Shown here: piece by piece, positions 28,771-37,702 of the stretch
Numbering within the stretch: position 1 is the first letter of the stretch
Layout: each line of letters opens with the position of its first letter
Origin: Olsenella_L kribbiana
GTDB lineage: Bacteria > Actinomycetota > Coriobacteriia > Coriobacteriales > Atopobiaceae
Length of the DNA stretch: 64,000 bases
Direction: 5' to 3'
NCBI RefSeq assembly: GCF_036408795.1
Contig: NZ_JAZGJP010000002.1
Coordinates: 62,001 to 126,000, forward strand
Notes under the pieces: model-generated
Databases searched by the model: none
Told to the model about the DNA's origin: nothing
Seen by the model: the letters and a program-made list of their open reading frames with translations, nothing else
Made by a program: the position numbers and the translations under genes

Positions 28771-30411
28771 CTACTCGACAGGGCTGTAGTCGTCCTTCGT
28801 CGTGTCGATGTCCACATCGAACATGTGGTAGATCAGGTTGCCGACCTTTGCGTTCAGGACGTAGTCCTTTGCAACGAGCTGGTTCTTCGGCCAGTAGAGC
28901 GGAAGCGTTGCATAGTCCTGGCGCGTGAGCAGGTCGTCTGCCTGCTTGTAGAGGTCTGCACGCTCGGAGGAATCCTGGGAGACGCGGGCGCGGCTCACGA
29001 GATCGTCGAACGTCGCGTTGTTGTAGAACGAGGACTTCTTCGCAGCGTTGGCGCTGTAGAAGTACGTGTACATGTGGTTGTCTGCATCAGCATAGAGCGG
29101 GAACCAGCCGAGTGCGGTGATCTGAAGAGAGCCTGCTGCCCAGTCGGAAGACCAGACGCCGTTGTCCTCGACCTGGACGTCCAGGTTCACGCCGATCTCC
29201 TGCCACATGGCCTGGATTGCCACGAGCTGGCGCTGGTTGACGCCGCTCCTGACCTTGGCCGTGAGGGAGAGGCTCGTAGCGCCTGCGTCGGAGAGAAGCT
29301 GCTTTGCCTTCTCGACGTTGTACTCGAAGGCAGGTGCAGAATCGTCGTGGCCCGGCGTCTGAGGAGCAAGCCAGCCCGTAGCGACCGTGCCGGCGCCGTT
29401 GACGACGTTCTCGACGATCGAGTCGCGGTCGATGCCGAGGGACAGTGCCTGGCGGACACGGACATCCGTGAGGCCCATGCCGTCGGAGAGGTTCAGGTTC
29501 ACGAACTGGACACCGAGCGTCTCATACTGGTTGATGAGCGGAGCGACTTCGGGGTCATTCTGGTACTGCTGCAGGAGCTCTGCGGACAGGTCGCAGTAGT
29601 CGATGTCGCCGTTCTTGAAGGCCATGAGCTTCGTGTTGTTGTCGTCGTAGAAGACATACTTCAGCTCATCGAGCGCCGGCTTCCCGTCATGGTAGTCATC
29701 GAAGCGCTCCATATCGACCTCGGTCGTATCGTCGTTCGAGACGATCTTGTACTTGCCGGTGCCGATGAAGTTCGTGCCGGTGCCCCAGGCATCGCCTGCA
29801 GCCTCGCATGCCTCATGTGGGAAGATCTGGGCATAGGAGATGCCGAGGTTGTTGATGAAGGTGACCATCGGCGACACGATGTGGAACGTGAAATTGTAGT
29901 CGTCCTCGCACGTGATGCCTTCGTCGAGGTTGTCACGCTCGCCTGCGAGCATCTCCTTGGCGCCGACGATCATGTCGTACATATAGGTGGACTTGGCACC
30001 CGTCGACGGCGTCATCATGCGCTCGAACGTGTACTTGACGTCCTTCGAGGTGAGCTCGGTCCCATCGTGGAACTTGATGCCCTGCTTGAGCTTGCAGTGG
30101 AGCGTCACGCCGTCGGACTCGAACGTCGGGACCTCCTCGAGCAGGCAGGTGACAAGCTCGTTGTCCTCGTTCCAGCGCAGCGGAGCCTCGCAGACGGACT
30201 CGGAGATCGAGGACTCGGCGGAGTTCGTCGACTTCTGCATGTCCATGCCTTCCTTGGCATTGGCCTGGCCGAAGCGCAGAATCTTCTTCTTGTCGCCGGA
30301 TTCAGTCGTGGCCGCGCCGGAGCCGCCGCAGGCAGCAAGGCCCAGAGCAGCAGCGCCAGCACCTGCGAGGGCAGAGCCCTTCACGAAGCTGCGACGTGTC
30401 ACATTCTTCAT
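28771..30411 (-). CDS. oppA: TAT-exported oligopeptide-binding lipoprotein OppA/DppA
   Basis: The 546-residue protein begins MKNVTRRSFVKGSALAGAGAAALGLAACGGSG, a twin-arginine lipoprotein signal with the lipobox cysteine at residue 28. It then follows the family-5 binding fold (HCKLKQGIKFHDGTELTSKDVKYTFERMM and VRVRQALSLGIDRDSIVENVV). It delivers peptides to the OppBCDF transporter encoded downstream. It is a more distant paralogue of the two tandem lipoproteins at 17.3-20.8 kb. The ATG at 30411 follows AAAGGGA. Confidence 0.95.
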   Translation of the reverse strand: MKNVTRRSFVKGSALAGAGAAALGLAACGGSGAATTESGDKKKILRFGQANAKEGMDMQKSTNSAESSISESVCEAPLRWNEDNELVTCLLEEVPTFESDGVTLHCKLKQGIKFHDGTELTSKDVKYTFERMMTPSTGAKSTYMYDMIVGAKEMLAGERDNLDEGITCEDDYNFTFHIVSPMVTFINNLGISYAQIFPHEACEAAGDAWGTGTNFIGTGKYKIVSNDDTTEVDMERFDDYHDGKPALDELKYVFYDDNNTKLMAFKNGDIDYCDLSAELLQQYQNDPEVAPLINQYETLGVQFVNLNLSDGMGLTDVRVRQALSLGIDRDSIVENVVNGAGTVATGWLAPQTPGHDDSAPAFEYNVEKAKQLLSDAGATSLSLTAKVRSGVNQRQLVAIQAMWQEIGVNLDVQVEDNGVWSSDWAAGSLQITALGWFPLYADADNHMYTYFYSANAAKKSSFYNNATFDDLVSRARVSQDSSERADLYKQADDLLTRQDYATLPLYWPKNQLVAKDYVLNAKVGNLIYHMFDVDIDTTKDDYSPVE

Positions 30412-30625
30412 GTTTGTCCCTTTCTGTGTTCTCCCCTTCCGGGCACAAGGCCCGAAAGCCACACTGGAAGCAGACGCCTCCAGAGTTATGCAGGTAACAA
30501 AGTAGCCTATTGCTTCCTGAATGGAGCTGTTCGGGCAGGAGCTTAACGGGCAGTTTACATTTTCATGGAAACGGGACCTGAATCGTAGCCAGCTGTCCCG
30601 ATTCGTTCACGCCCCGTAACGAGAC

Positions 30626-30664
30626 AGAAAAAGCGGCAGGAAGCCACTTGGCTTCCTGCCGCTT
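30626..30664 (-). terminator. Rho-independent terminator of rpsA
   Basis: A perfect 15-bp stem AAGCGGCAGGAAGCC / GGCTTCCTGCCGCTT with a 4-nt loop is followed on the minus strand by TTTTT. It is 23 nt after the rpsA stop. Confidence 0.93.
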
Positions 30665-30687
30665 GGGCAGCGCTATGGAGCTAGAAG

Positions 30688-31875
30688 CTACTCGGCGTCC
30701 TTCTCAGCCTCTGCCTCAGCAGGAGCCTCCTCGCCTTCCGGCTTGTCGAGCGGCTTGACCTCGACCTCGACGCCCAGCGTCTCGGCAGCAGCCTTCATGG
30801 ACAGGGAGATACGACGACGATCGAGATCGATCTCCATGACCTTCACCTGGACCTTGTCGCCGACCTTGCAGACCTGCGACGGAGCGTCGACATGCTGCTT
30901 GGCCATCTCGGAGATGTGCACGAGACCCTCGATGCCATCGCCGAGGTCGACGAATGCGCCGAAGGTGACGAGCTTCGTGACAGTGCCCTCGACAATAGCG
31001 CCGACCGGGTACTTCTTGACGAGGGAGCGCCAAGGATCTTCCTGAGTCTGCTTGAGACCGAGGGAGATGCGCTCGCGATTGAGGTCGACGTCGAGCACCT
31101 GAACCTCGACTTCCTGGCCGACCTTGACAACCTCGGAAGGATGGTTGACATGGTTCCAGGAGAGCTCGGAGATGTGGATGAGTCCGTCGATGCCGCCGAG
31201 GTCGACGAATGCGCCGAAGTCGACAATCGAGGAGACAGTGCCCTTGAGACGCATGCCCGGCTTGAGCTTCGAGAGGATCTCGGAGCGCTCTGCCTTGCGT
31301 GCCTCTTCGAGGACGACGCGGCGGGAGAGGACGACGTTGTTGCGGTTGCGGTCCATCTCGATGACACGGGCCTCGATGCGGGTGCCGAGGTAGGCGTTGA
31401 GGTCCTTGACCCTGCGGAGGTCAACGAGGGAAGCAGGCAGGAAGCCACGGAGGCCGATGTCGAGAATGAGGCCGCCCTTGACAACCTCGATGACCTCGCC
31501 CTCGACGTTCTCGCCCTTGTTGAACTTCTCCTCGACGCGGTTCCAGGCGCGCTCGTACTCAGCACGACGCTTGGAGAGGATCAGACGGCCTTCCTTGTCC
31601 TCCTTCTGGAGAACGAGAGCCTCGATCGTGTCGCCGAGCTTCACGATGTCAGCAGGATTGACGTCCTTGCGGATGGACAGCTCGCGGGCAGGAATGACGC
31701 CTTCGGACTTGTAGCCGATGTCAAGCAGAACCTCATCATGCTCGATCTTGACGACCTCACCGGTCACCAGGTCGCCCTCATCGAAATCGGTGACGGAGCC
31801 GTCGATGAGGTTGTTCATCTCCTCATCGGACACATCATCCAGGGAGAAGATGGACGAGTTCTGAATCTCACTCAA
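30688..31875 (-). CDS. rpsA: 30S ribosomal protein S1
   Basis: The 395-residue protein consists of four S1 RNA-binding repeats (about 30-100, 115-185, 200-270 and 285-355). The recurring motif is G-x-V-x-x-[IVL]-x-x-F-G-A-F-V-D-L...GL[IV]HISE. An acidic Glu/Ala-rich tail follows. The four-domain form is normal for Gram-positive bacteria, against six domains in E. coli. It helps the ribosome bind structured or weak-SD mRNAs. The gene stands alone with a strong terminator; its leader can fold so that the AAAGGGG sequence is paired. Confidence 0.96.
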   Translation of the reverse strand: MSEIQNSSIFSLDDVSDEEMNNLIDGSVTDFDEGDLVTGEVVKIEHDEVLLDIGYKSEGVIPARELSIRKDVNPADIVKLGDTIEALVLQKEDKEGRLILSKRRAEYERAWNRVEEKFNKGENVEGEVIEVVKGGLILDIGLRGFLPASLVDLRRVKDLNAYLGTRIEARVIEMDRNRNNVVLSRRVVLEEARKAERSEILSKLKPGMRLKGTVSSIVDFGAFVDLGGIDGLIHISELSWNHVNHPSEVVKVGQEVEVQVLDVDLNRERISLGLKQTQEDPWRSLVKKYPVGAIVEGTVTKLVTFGAFVDLGDGIEGLVHISEMAKQHVDAPSQVCKVGDKVQVKVMEIDLDRRRISLSMKAAAETLGVEVEVKPLDKPEGEEAPAEAEAEKDAE

Positions 31876-32166
31876 AGGTGGACCCCTTTCGGAAACGGGG
31901 CCCCGGTCGTCATGATTGCCGCTTGCCGTGCGGAGAGGCGCTATAGTGCACCAGACACAGACCGCAGAAATTGCATGCTCTCGGGGGCCAACAGATACAG
32001 GTACACGACGTTATCGTCATGCAGTATTAAGAGTATCTTCATCGGCGAAGAAATTGCAAGCTCGCAGGGCGAATCTCCCGATATTTCTGGGAAGTGACCC
32101 ATGCTTTCTTTATATGGCAACTCTAGATATATCTATTCTTACTATGCCTGCATCAGAGACTCTCCA
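31876..32166. other. rpsA leader and promoter region
   Basis: No gene is seen. On the minus strand CCCCGTTTCCGAAAGGGG (31884-31901) can fold into a hairpin that pairs the only strong Shine-Dalgarno-like sequence, 13-20 nt before the rpsA start. The remainder is moderately AT-rich from 32060 to 32170 and probably contains the rpsA promoter. I could not settle on one -10 element. Confidence 0.45.
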
Positions 32167-32203
32167 TAAAAGAGCCTGGCCTCCCCTTCCAGGGAAGCCA
32201 GGT
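32167..32203 (-). terminator. Rho-independent terminator of the PTS operon
   Basis: On the minus strand CCTGGCTTCCC and GGGGAGGCCAGG arms form a stem with a short loop, followed by CTCTTTTAT. It is 27 nt after the IID stop. Confidence 0.85.
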
Positions 32204-32229
32204 CTTGAAAAGCTCCTGTTGCGCTGAAC

Positions 32230-33114
32230 CTATGCTGCAGACACCGTGAGGATGCCGCAGAAGTAGCCGACGATCGCGATGACGAGGAAGAGCAGCATCG
32301 TCTTGCCAGCAGACCAGTTCTTCTTCACCATGAGCCAGTACGTGATGAACGACAGAATCAGGACCGGAAGGCCCGGCATGATGGAGTTCAGGATCGTGCC
32401 GAGGTTGATCGAGAGGTCGCCGCTCGTATAGGTCCAGCCGATGTTGAACTGGGCATAGGAAGCCGTAATGGCGCCGACGACCACAAGGCCGATCGTCTCA
32501 GCGGCGCGGGTGACCTTGTCCTTGATGCCGCCAGAGAGAATCTTCTCGGCTGCATTCGCGCCTGCCTTCACGCCGTAGCTGAAGAGGAACCACGTGAGCG
32601 GCAGCATGATTGCGAGGAACACGACGATGTAGAAGATCGGTCCCGTGAGCTCGCCGTTCGGGCACATGCCGAGTGCGATGGAAAGCAGGATCGGGATGAG
32701 CGTGCCCGGAAGGAGCGAGTCGCCGATGCCGGCGAACGGGCCCATGAGGGCAGTCTTGATCGCGTTGATGAACTCAGGCGTGATGTCCTCGTTGCCTTCT
32801 GCGCGTGCTGCCTCCATGCCGACGACGATGCCCGGCACGATCGAGCCGAGGTACGGCTCGGTGTTGAAGAACACCTCATGGCGCTGGAGCATCTCCTGCT
32901 GAGCTTCCTTGTCGCCCGGATAGAGGTCTTCACGGATGTCGCCGAGCATCTTGATGATGGCAGGGCCCTGCATCCTCTCGAAGTTCTGCACGGACAGGTT
33001 CCAGAACATCCAGTCCCAGTAGGCCTTGCGGATCGCCTTCTGGCTCAGATGCTTGGCACCACCCATCTCGGTCGAGTCTTCGATCTCCTGCTCGATATTC
33101 TTGGCTTCAGACAT
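32230..33114 (-). CDS. Mannose-family PTS permease subunit IID
   Basis: The 294-residue protein has the IID signature LSQKAIRKAYWDWMFWNLSVQNFERMQGPAIIKML (about 23-57). The NTEPYLGSIVPGIVVGMEAARAEG region and GPFAGIGDSLLPGTLIPILLSIA (about 120-142) follow, then C-terminal membrane segments. With IIC it forms the sugar channel of Man/Fru/Sor-type phosphotransferase systems. GAGGAAT precedes the ATG. It is the last gene after IIB and IIC; the transported sugar cannot be read from the sequence. Confidence 0.95.
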   Translation of the reverse strand: MSEAKNIEQEIEDSTEMGGAKHLSQKAIRKAYWDWMFWNLSVQNFERMQGPAIIKMLGDIREDLYPGDKEAQQEMLQRHEVFFNTEPYLGSIVPGIVVGMEAARAEGNEDITPEFINAIKTALMGPFAGIGDSLLPGTLIPILLSIALGMCPNGELTGPIFYIVVFLAIMLPLTWFLFSYGVKAGANAAEKILSGGIKDKVTRAAETIGLVVVGAITASYAQFNIGWTYTSGDLSINLGTILNSIMPGLPVLILSFITYWLMVKKNWSAGKTMLLFLVIAIVGYFCGILTVSAA

Positions 33115-33116
33115 GG

Positions 33117-33884
33117 CTATTCCTCGCTTTCAGAGACGGGGGCGGCAGTGCTCTTGTACTGCATATAGGCGATGCAGAGCGCCAGAACGACGATGGAGAT
33201 CATGTCGAGGCCCAGAGACTTCACAAGCACGAAGCCGACGCAGAAGAGGATGAGCTCGAGGTCGGTCTTGCAGATCATACGCATGAGGAGCATGAAGCCG
33301 ACGAGCGGGAGCATGTTCGCGAAGATCTGGAGGATGTCGGTGACCTGGGTCGGCATCATAGCGACAAGCTGGGAGATGAGATCGGCACCGAAGTAGTTGA
33401 TGAGAAGGATCGGGAAGAAGCGCAGGACGAAGTTCGTAATCTGGCCAATCACCGGGATGCGGGCAGCCTGATCGAGCTTTCCTGCATCGACGAGCTCATC
33501 CTGCTTGTGGACGAAGAACAGGTTGATAGCGCAGAGGCCATAGACTGCCAGGACGCCGAGCGTCGAGAGCGGCACAGCGAGGGCAAGCGCATATTCCTTG
33601 CCGGCGCCTGCGACCATAGCGAGAGGGATGCCAATCCAGGCCGCAAAGTTCACGTCGGCCGGCATCGTGCCGCCCGGGGTCACGAGGCCGATATAGAGCA
33701 TCTGGATGGCAGCGCCCATGATGATGCCGGTCTGCACATCGCCCAGGATGAGGCCGATGATCATGCCGGAGACGAGAGGCCTGCCGATCGTATACCAGCC
33801 GGCAAGGCCGCCGATGAGGACAGGCGAATAGATCGATCCCATCCATCCGAAGAGTGCAAGAAGAAATGCCTGGAAGAATGTCAT
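33117..33884 (-). CDS. Mannose-family PTS permease subunit IIC
   Basis: The 255-residue membrane protein has the IIC pattern: ALFGWMGSIYSP (about 9-20), RPLVSGMIIGLILGDVQTGIIMGAAIQMLYIGLVTPGGTMPADV (about 35-78) and several further helices. It binds and conducts the sugar together with IID, which starts two bases after its stop. The ATG at 33884 has AAGGAGG with good spacing; an upstream in-frame ATG at 33905 does not. Confidence 0.95.
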   Translation of the reverse strand: MTFFQAFLLALFGWMGSIYSPVLIGGLAGWYTIGRPLVSGMIIGLILGDVQTGIIMGAAIQMLYIGLVTPGGTMPADVNFAAWIGIPLAMVAGAGKEYALALAVPLSTLGVLAVYGLCAINLFFVHKQDELVDAGKLDQAARIPVIGQITNFVLRFFPILLINYFGADLISQLVAMMPTQVTDILQIFANMLPLVGFMLLMRMICKTDLELILFCVGFVLVKSLGLDMISIVVLALCIAYMQYKSTAAPVSESEE

Positions 33885-33975
33885 ACGATGCCTCCTTGAT
33901 AGCACGTCCCCAGCTCCCCGCTGCGCAGGGAGTCAAAGACGCTCATGCATTCAGTTCTTCTTTCAGCCAGACCGC

Positions 33976-34458
33976 CTAGAAGCGGTCCTCGACATCAGCC
34001 CATTCGATGCGGGGCTGGCTTGGCACCTGCTGGAAATAGATGTGGGCACCCTTTGCGACGCTGGCTTTCACTGCCTCTGCCTCCTTGGGCAGGAGATGGC
34101 AGGCTGCGTGCACCTCTGTCGTGCCCTTGCGCTTCGACATCGGGCCGACATTGAGCTCCTTCGGCATGTTCGGAACCTTCTCCAGGAGCTGGGCATAGAC
34201 CTCCGGCGACTTCATGAGCACGAGTGTGCGCACGTCGTCGTTCATTGCCGCCTCGATCTTCGGCACCGCCTGGTCGACGGTATAGACGTTGGCATGCATG
34301 GATGGCGGAACGGCTGTCTTGAACACTGCCTTCAGAACAGAATTCGTGGCCGTGAAATCATCCACGACGATGATGCGGTCGATCTTCTGGTCCTTCACGA
34401 CGACAGTCATGGTCTGGCCATGGATGAGCCTGTCATCGCAGCGTACAAGCGCTATCAT
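33976..34458 (-). CDS. Mannose-family PTS subunit IIB
   Basis: The 160-residue cytoplasmic protein begins MIALVRCDDRLIHGQTM. His13 in the RLIHGQ motif is the phosphorylated residue that passes phosphate from IIA to the sugar. Length is normal for a separate IIB domain. No IIA domain is fused or encoded nearby, so the phosphate donor must be encoded elsewhere. GGAGGAG precedes the ATG. A 91-bp gap separates it from IIC, and a ROK regulator gene lies 112 bp upstream on the same strand. Confidence 0.95.
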   Translation of the reverse strand: MIALVRCDDRLIHGQTMTVVVKDQKIDRIIVVDDFTATNSVLKAVFKTAVPPSMHANVYTVDQAVPKIEAAMNDDVRTLVLMKSPEVYAQLLEKVPNMPKELNVGPMSKRKGTTEVHAACHLLPKEAEAVKASVAKGAHIYFQQVPSQPRIEWADVEDRF

Positions 34459-34570
34459 CTCTCCTCCTTCTCTTGTAGTGCGCCAGAAGCTGGCCTCGCC
34501 TCTGGCAGCTATCTCTCGGAGCCCTGCGCGCCAAAGCTCCGCCTGGAACCTGGAACATATGCCAGCTGCG

Positions 34571-35554
34571 CTAGGCAGCGGCTTTCAGAAGGACGCTTTC
34601 CCTCACCTCGGCCGAGACGATGGCGCGGCGCCCTTCGGATGACTGTTCGAAATAGATGACGGGGACAGAAGCGCTCCCCTTCTTCCTGAATCCAGCCATA
34701 GCCTCGCGTACCGCTTCGAAGCGGCCCGTCCGGCTGCTGGAGAATCCGGTGAACATGAAGAAGATCGCTTCGATCGTGAAAAGCTGCATCAGGAAAGACA
34801 GAAGTTCCGACAGGGTATCTGCGAAGGAGGGGCCTGCGGCGGGTCCGAGCGTCTCTGTAAGGTCGGCAGAGCTGCCTCCGCGCAGGTTCACGGTCTGTCC
34901 CTTCTGGGCGATGCTCACCCGCACGCGCGAGCCGAAGGCCACGAGCAGGTGGTTGTCGCGCACGGTCTCCGCCTGCCGGCTCAAGATCTCTGCTTCCGCA
35001 CACTCCTGCTCATCGCGTTCGCATACCGGCACCCCGTAGCGTTCCTTGAGCTGACGCAGAAGATGCGCACGTGCCTCCCTGTCATCGGCACCAGGTGCAC
35101 CATCGCACCAGACAACGCCGATGCCGCGGAGCTCCCGTCCGAAGGATGTCGGATCGGGCAGGACATGGCAGATGCGCTTCAATGTCTTCTCTGCCGTTTC
35201 GGCATAGGCAAGCGGCACCGATGCCGTCTCCTTGAGGCTGAAATCGAAGAGATGGACCACGAGGCCGTAGCACTCGAACTCAATCAGGGCGACGATGCCG
35301 TAGCTTGGATTGATGATGATAGGGATGCGGCTCCTGCCCTCTGTCGCGACAAGCGCCGTATCCTCGGCGAGGATGCCGACCGTCATGAGGTAGGCGACGA
35401 CTCGTGTCACCGTGGCCGTCGAAAGCCCTGATTGCTCGGCAATCTCTGTCCGGGAGGGATGGCCGGCATCGAGGACGCACTGAATCACGAGGCGCCTGTT
35501 TGCCATGACCACTTCGGTCGGACCCAGCTTCCCCACAGTGCACCCCCGTTCCAC
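34571..35554 (-). CDS. ROK-family transcriptional regulator
   Basis: The ~327-residue protein has an N-terminal winged helix, NRRLVIQCVLDAGHPSRTEIAEQSGLSTATVTRVVAYL (about 18-56). This is the XylR/NagC-type ROK repressor helix-turn-helix. A degenerate ROK sugar-binding domain follows: the usual ExG/CxxCGxxGC zinc and kinase motifs are not visible, so it probably lacks kinase activity. It is a likely regulator of the adjacent PTS genes. The start is uncertain: GTG at 35554 or GTG at 35536 (closer GGGGGT). Confidence 0.8.
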   Translation of the reverse strand: MERGCTVGKLGPTEVVMANRRLVIQCVLDAGHPSRTEIAEQSGLSTATVTRVVAYLMTVGILAEDTALVATEGRSRIPIIINPSYGIVALIEFECYGLVVHLFDFSLKETASVPLAYAETAEKTLKRICHVLPDPTSFGRELRGIGVVWCDGAPGADDREARAHLLRQLKERYGVPVCERDEQECAEAEILSRQAETVRDNHLLVAFGSRVRVSIAQKGQTVNLRGGSSADLTETLGPAAGPSFADTLSELLSFLMQLFTIEAIFFMFTGFSSSRTGRFEAVREAMAGFRKKGSASVPVIYFEQSSEGRRAIVSAEVRESVLLKAAA

Positions 35555-35853
35555 TTGCTCAAGAACCTGCTGGCCACATGCTTAATTTCACTTTGAAAAT
35601 AGCGCATCCCAAGACACCTGAATGCCTTGGGAACCGTATTTCCCGCTCAGCGACAACCATAGCGCGGCAGACGGCATATAAGGCTTCCCGCGCATGAAAG
35701 GAAGGATGCAGACAGGTTTCCAGCCAGGGACGCTCCTGTTGCCCTGGACCTCCGAATGGTCTATTCCTGCACCTTCGTCCTATCCTCTGCATAGATGAGC
35801 TGCAGGCGGGGAACGGTGTAGTAGAGGTTTCGGCAATTCCGGAGGGTGCTTCG

Positions 35854-36636
35854 ATGATCAAGGCGGTCCTATACGACCTGGACGATACGCTGCTCAATAT
35901 CAATCTGACTGCGTTTGTGGCCCAGTATCTCTCGGGCGAGGCGAAGCTGCTCTCGAAGATAGCAGGAATCCCCTATCCGAAGACGATGCTCGCAATCACC
36001 CAGGCCTACCTGGCAGTTGATAGCCAGGAGCGCACCGATGACCTCACGAACCGCCAGCTCTTCGATTCCATCGTGTACGCCCGTACCGGCATCCCCCTGG
36101 CAGATCCTGCGATTGCCGATGCCGTGACGTGCTACGAGGAGACAGAGCTCCCGATGATGCGCGACGGCCTTGTCCAGGCACGTCCGCGTGCCGGCGTCCG
36201 CGAGGCGCTCGAAGCCACGAAGAGCCTGGGCCTCATCTCGGCCCTGGCAACGAATCCCCTGTTCTCGCTTGCGACGGACGAAGTCCGCATGGTCTGGGCG
36301 GGCGTCACGGACGACGACTTTGCCGCCATCTCGACGCTTGACAACTCGAAGCGCTCGAAGCCGTCAGCCCGCTACTACGAGGAGTTCTGCGCAAGCATCG
36401 GGTGCACGCCTGACGAGTGCCTCATGGTCGGAAACGATGCCCGCCGCGACTTCCCGCATCCCGATATCGGACTGCCGACAGCCTATGTCGGCCATGCCTG
36501 GCCGAAGCGCGCCATGTTCCGCGGCGACCTCCTGAGCTTTGCAGAAGCCCTCCCAGGCATCGTGGCGTATCTTGACGCCGCCGACACCCAGAAGGGCTGT
36601 CTGAACAATATGCCTGATGGAAAGGGCGAGGCCTAG
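35854..36636 (+). CDS. HAD-family hydrolase (phosphatase)
   Basis: The 260-residue protein has the four HAD motifs: DLDDTLL (nucleophile Asp8 and Asp10), ALATN (motif II, about 128-132), the conserved Lys in SKRSKPS (about 167-173) and GNDARRDFP (about 191-199). The helical insert after motif I is that of a C1-capped phosphatase. The substrate is unknown. GGAGGG precedes the ATG. Its stop overlaps the stop of the converging HMA gene (CTAG shared). Confidence 0.92.
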   Translation: MIKAVLYDLDDTLLNINLTAFVAQYLSGEAKLLSKIAGIPYPKTMLAITQAYLAVDSQERTDDLTNRQLFDSIVYARTGIPLADPAIADAVTCYEETELPMMRDGLVQARPRAGVREALEATKSLGLISALATNPLFSLATDEVRMVWAGVTDDDFAAISTLDNSKRSKPSARYYEEFCASIGCTPDECLMVGNDARRDFPHPDIGLPTAYVGHAWPKRAMFRGDLLSFAEALPGIVAYLDAADTQKGCLNNMPDGKGEA

Positions 36637-37007
36637 GCGAGCCTGTATCCTGCTTCCTTGACCGCACGGGCAAGTGCCGCCTCGTCGATCTCCTTTTTCG
36701 AGCGCACATGTGCCGTGCCGGAAGCAAGGTCGACCGTTGCCCAGGTCCCATCGACAGAATCGAGCGCATTCGTCACATTGCGGGCGCAGTTCTCGCAGTG
36801 CATGCCCTTCACGGCAAGATCTGCCACATACGGGTAGTGCGACTCATCCGTATCCTCGATCCTGCGGGTCGGGAACGTCTTGGCACCATCCTTCTTGGCA
36901 CCAGAGCAGCAGTCGCGCTTGCCAGAGAATGTCTGGCCGGCACGGCGCGCCGCAAAGAAGAAGGCAACCGCGACAATCGCGATGATGATGATATCGACAG
37001 CACTCAT
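36633..37007 (-). CDS. Membrane-anchored heavy-metal-associated (HMA) domain protein
   Basis: The 124-residue protein has one N-terminal membrane helix (IIIIAIVAVAFFFAARR, 6-22), a short Cys-Lys linker (KRDCCSGAKKDGAK, 30-43) and a C-terminal HMA domain. The metal motif is GMHCENC (68-74, two cysteines). The helix plus Cys/Lys linker resembles FeoB-associated cysteine-rich proteins, so this looks like such a module joined to a copper-chaperone-like domain. AAAGGAG precedes the ATG at 37007. A CsoR-like palindrome lies upstream, which suggests copper-responsive expression. Confidence 0.85.
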   Translation of the reverse strand: MSAVDIIIIAIVAVAFFFAARRAGQTFSGKRDCCSGAKKDGAKTFPTRRIEDTDESHYPYVADLAVKGMHCENCARNVTNALDSVDGTWATVDLASGTAHVRSKKEIDEAALARAVKEAGYRLA

Positions 37008-37050
37008 AGGCACTCCTTTGTCCCTGTCTGTTTGATGATGCTAACTTAAC

Positions 37051-37063
37051 ACCCCTGAGGGGT
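37051..37063. promoter_or_regulatory. CsoR-like copper-responsive operator
   Basis: ACCCCTGAGGGGT is a GC-centred palindrome flanked by TATA (TATACCCC-TCA-GGGGTGT on the minus strand), the pattern of CsoR/RcnR-type operators in Gram-positive bacteria. It falls between a TTGCAT (-35-like) and TAAGTT (-10-like) on the minus strand, about 45-57 nt before the HMA gene. Confidence 0.6.
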
Positions 37064-37100
37064 ATATGCAAGAACCACAAAGCTCTCCCCAGAGCAGACA

Positions 37101-37133
37101 CAAAAGAGGGACAGGATGGATATCCCGCCCCTC
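37101..37133 (-). terminator. Rho-independent terminator of polA-rnhA
   Basis: On the minus strand GAGGGGCGGGAT and ATCCTGTCCCTC pair in 12 steps (two G-U) around an ATCC loop, followed by TTTTG. It is 23 nt after the rnhA stop. Confidence 0.92.
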
Positions 37134-37156
37134 AAGAGAATCTGCTTGCCTGTACC

Positions 37157-37699
37157 CTATCCAGCAAATCCCGGATCTTCTGCCCAGGATGCACGGTCAT
37201 CTGCTGCCGTCGTTGCCAGCTCATCGCAGCGTTCGTTGAACTCGTGGCCTGCATGCCCCTTGACCCAGATGAAGCTCACGTCGTGCGGACGCATCGCATC
37301 GAGAAGACGCCGCCAGAGATCGGGGTTCTTGACCGGCTGCTTCGAGGCGGTCTTCCATCCCCTCTTCTGCCAGCCTTCGACCCAATGCTTGTTGAACGCG
37401 TTCACGACATACTGCGAATCGGAGTGGAGCTCGACCGTGCAGGGACGCTTGAGCGCCTCGAGCGCGACGATCGCTCCCATGAGCTCCATGCGATTGTTCG
37501 TCGTGAGCCTGTATCCCTGCGAGAACTCGCGCCTGTGGACCTCGCCCTTCGAATCCGTGAAGAGAAGCACAGCGCCGTAGCCGCCCGGTCCCGGGTTTCC
37601 CCTGCTCGAACCATCCGTATAGATGGTGACCTGCATGCGCCGGGGAGCCTGAGACACATCCTCCGGGTGCTGGCGCTGGAAATCGTCGAACGATGCCAT
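37157..37699 (-). CDS. rnhA: Ribonuclease HI
   Basis: The 180-residue protein has the RNase HI active site: YTDGSSRGNPGPGGYG (Asp29), NNRMELMGA (Glu72), LHSDSQYVVNA (Asp94) and CDELA (fourth acidic residue near 157). It removes RNA from RNA-DNA hybrids. A ~21-residue N-terminal lead precedes the core; an internal ATG at 37636 would remove it but has no ribosome site. The gene starts 3 bases after the polA stop, so the two share a transcript, fitting joint roles in primer removal. Confidence 0.95.
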   Translation of the reverse strand: MASFDDFQRQHPEDVSQAPRRMQVTIYTDGSSRGNPGPGGYGAVLLFTDSKGEVHRREFSQGYRLTTNNRMELMGAIVALEALKRPCTVELHSDSQYVVNAFNKHWVEGWQKRGWKTASKQPVKNPDLWRRLLDAMRPHDVSFIWVKGHAGHEFNERCDELATTAADDRASWAEDPGFAG

Positions 37700-37702
37700 T
37701 CC

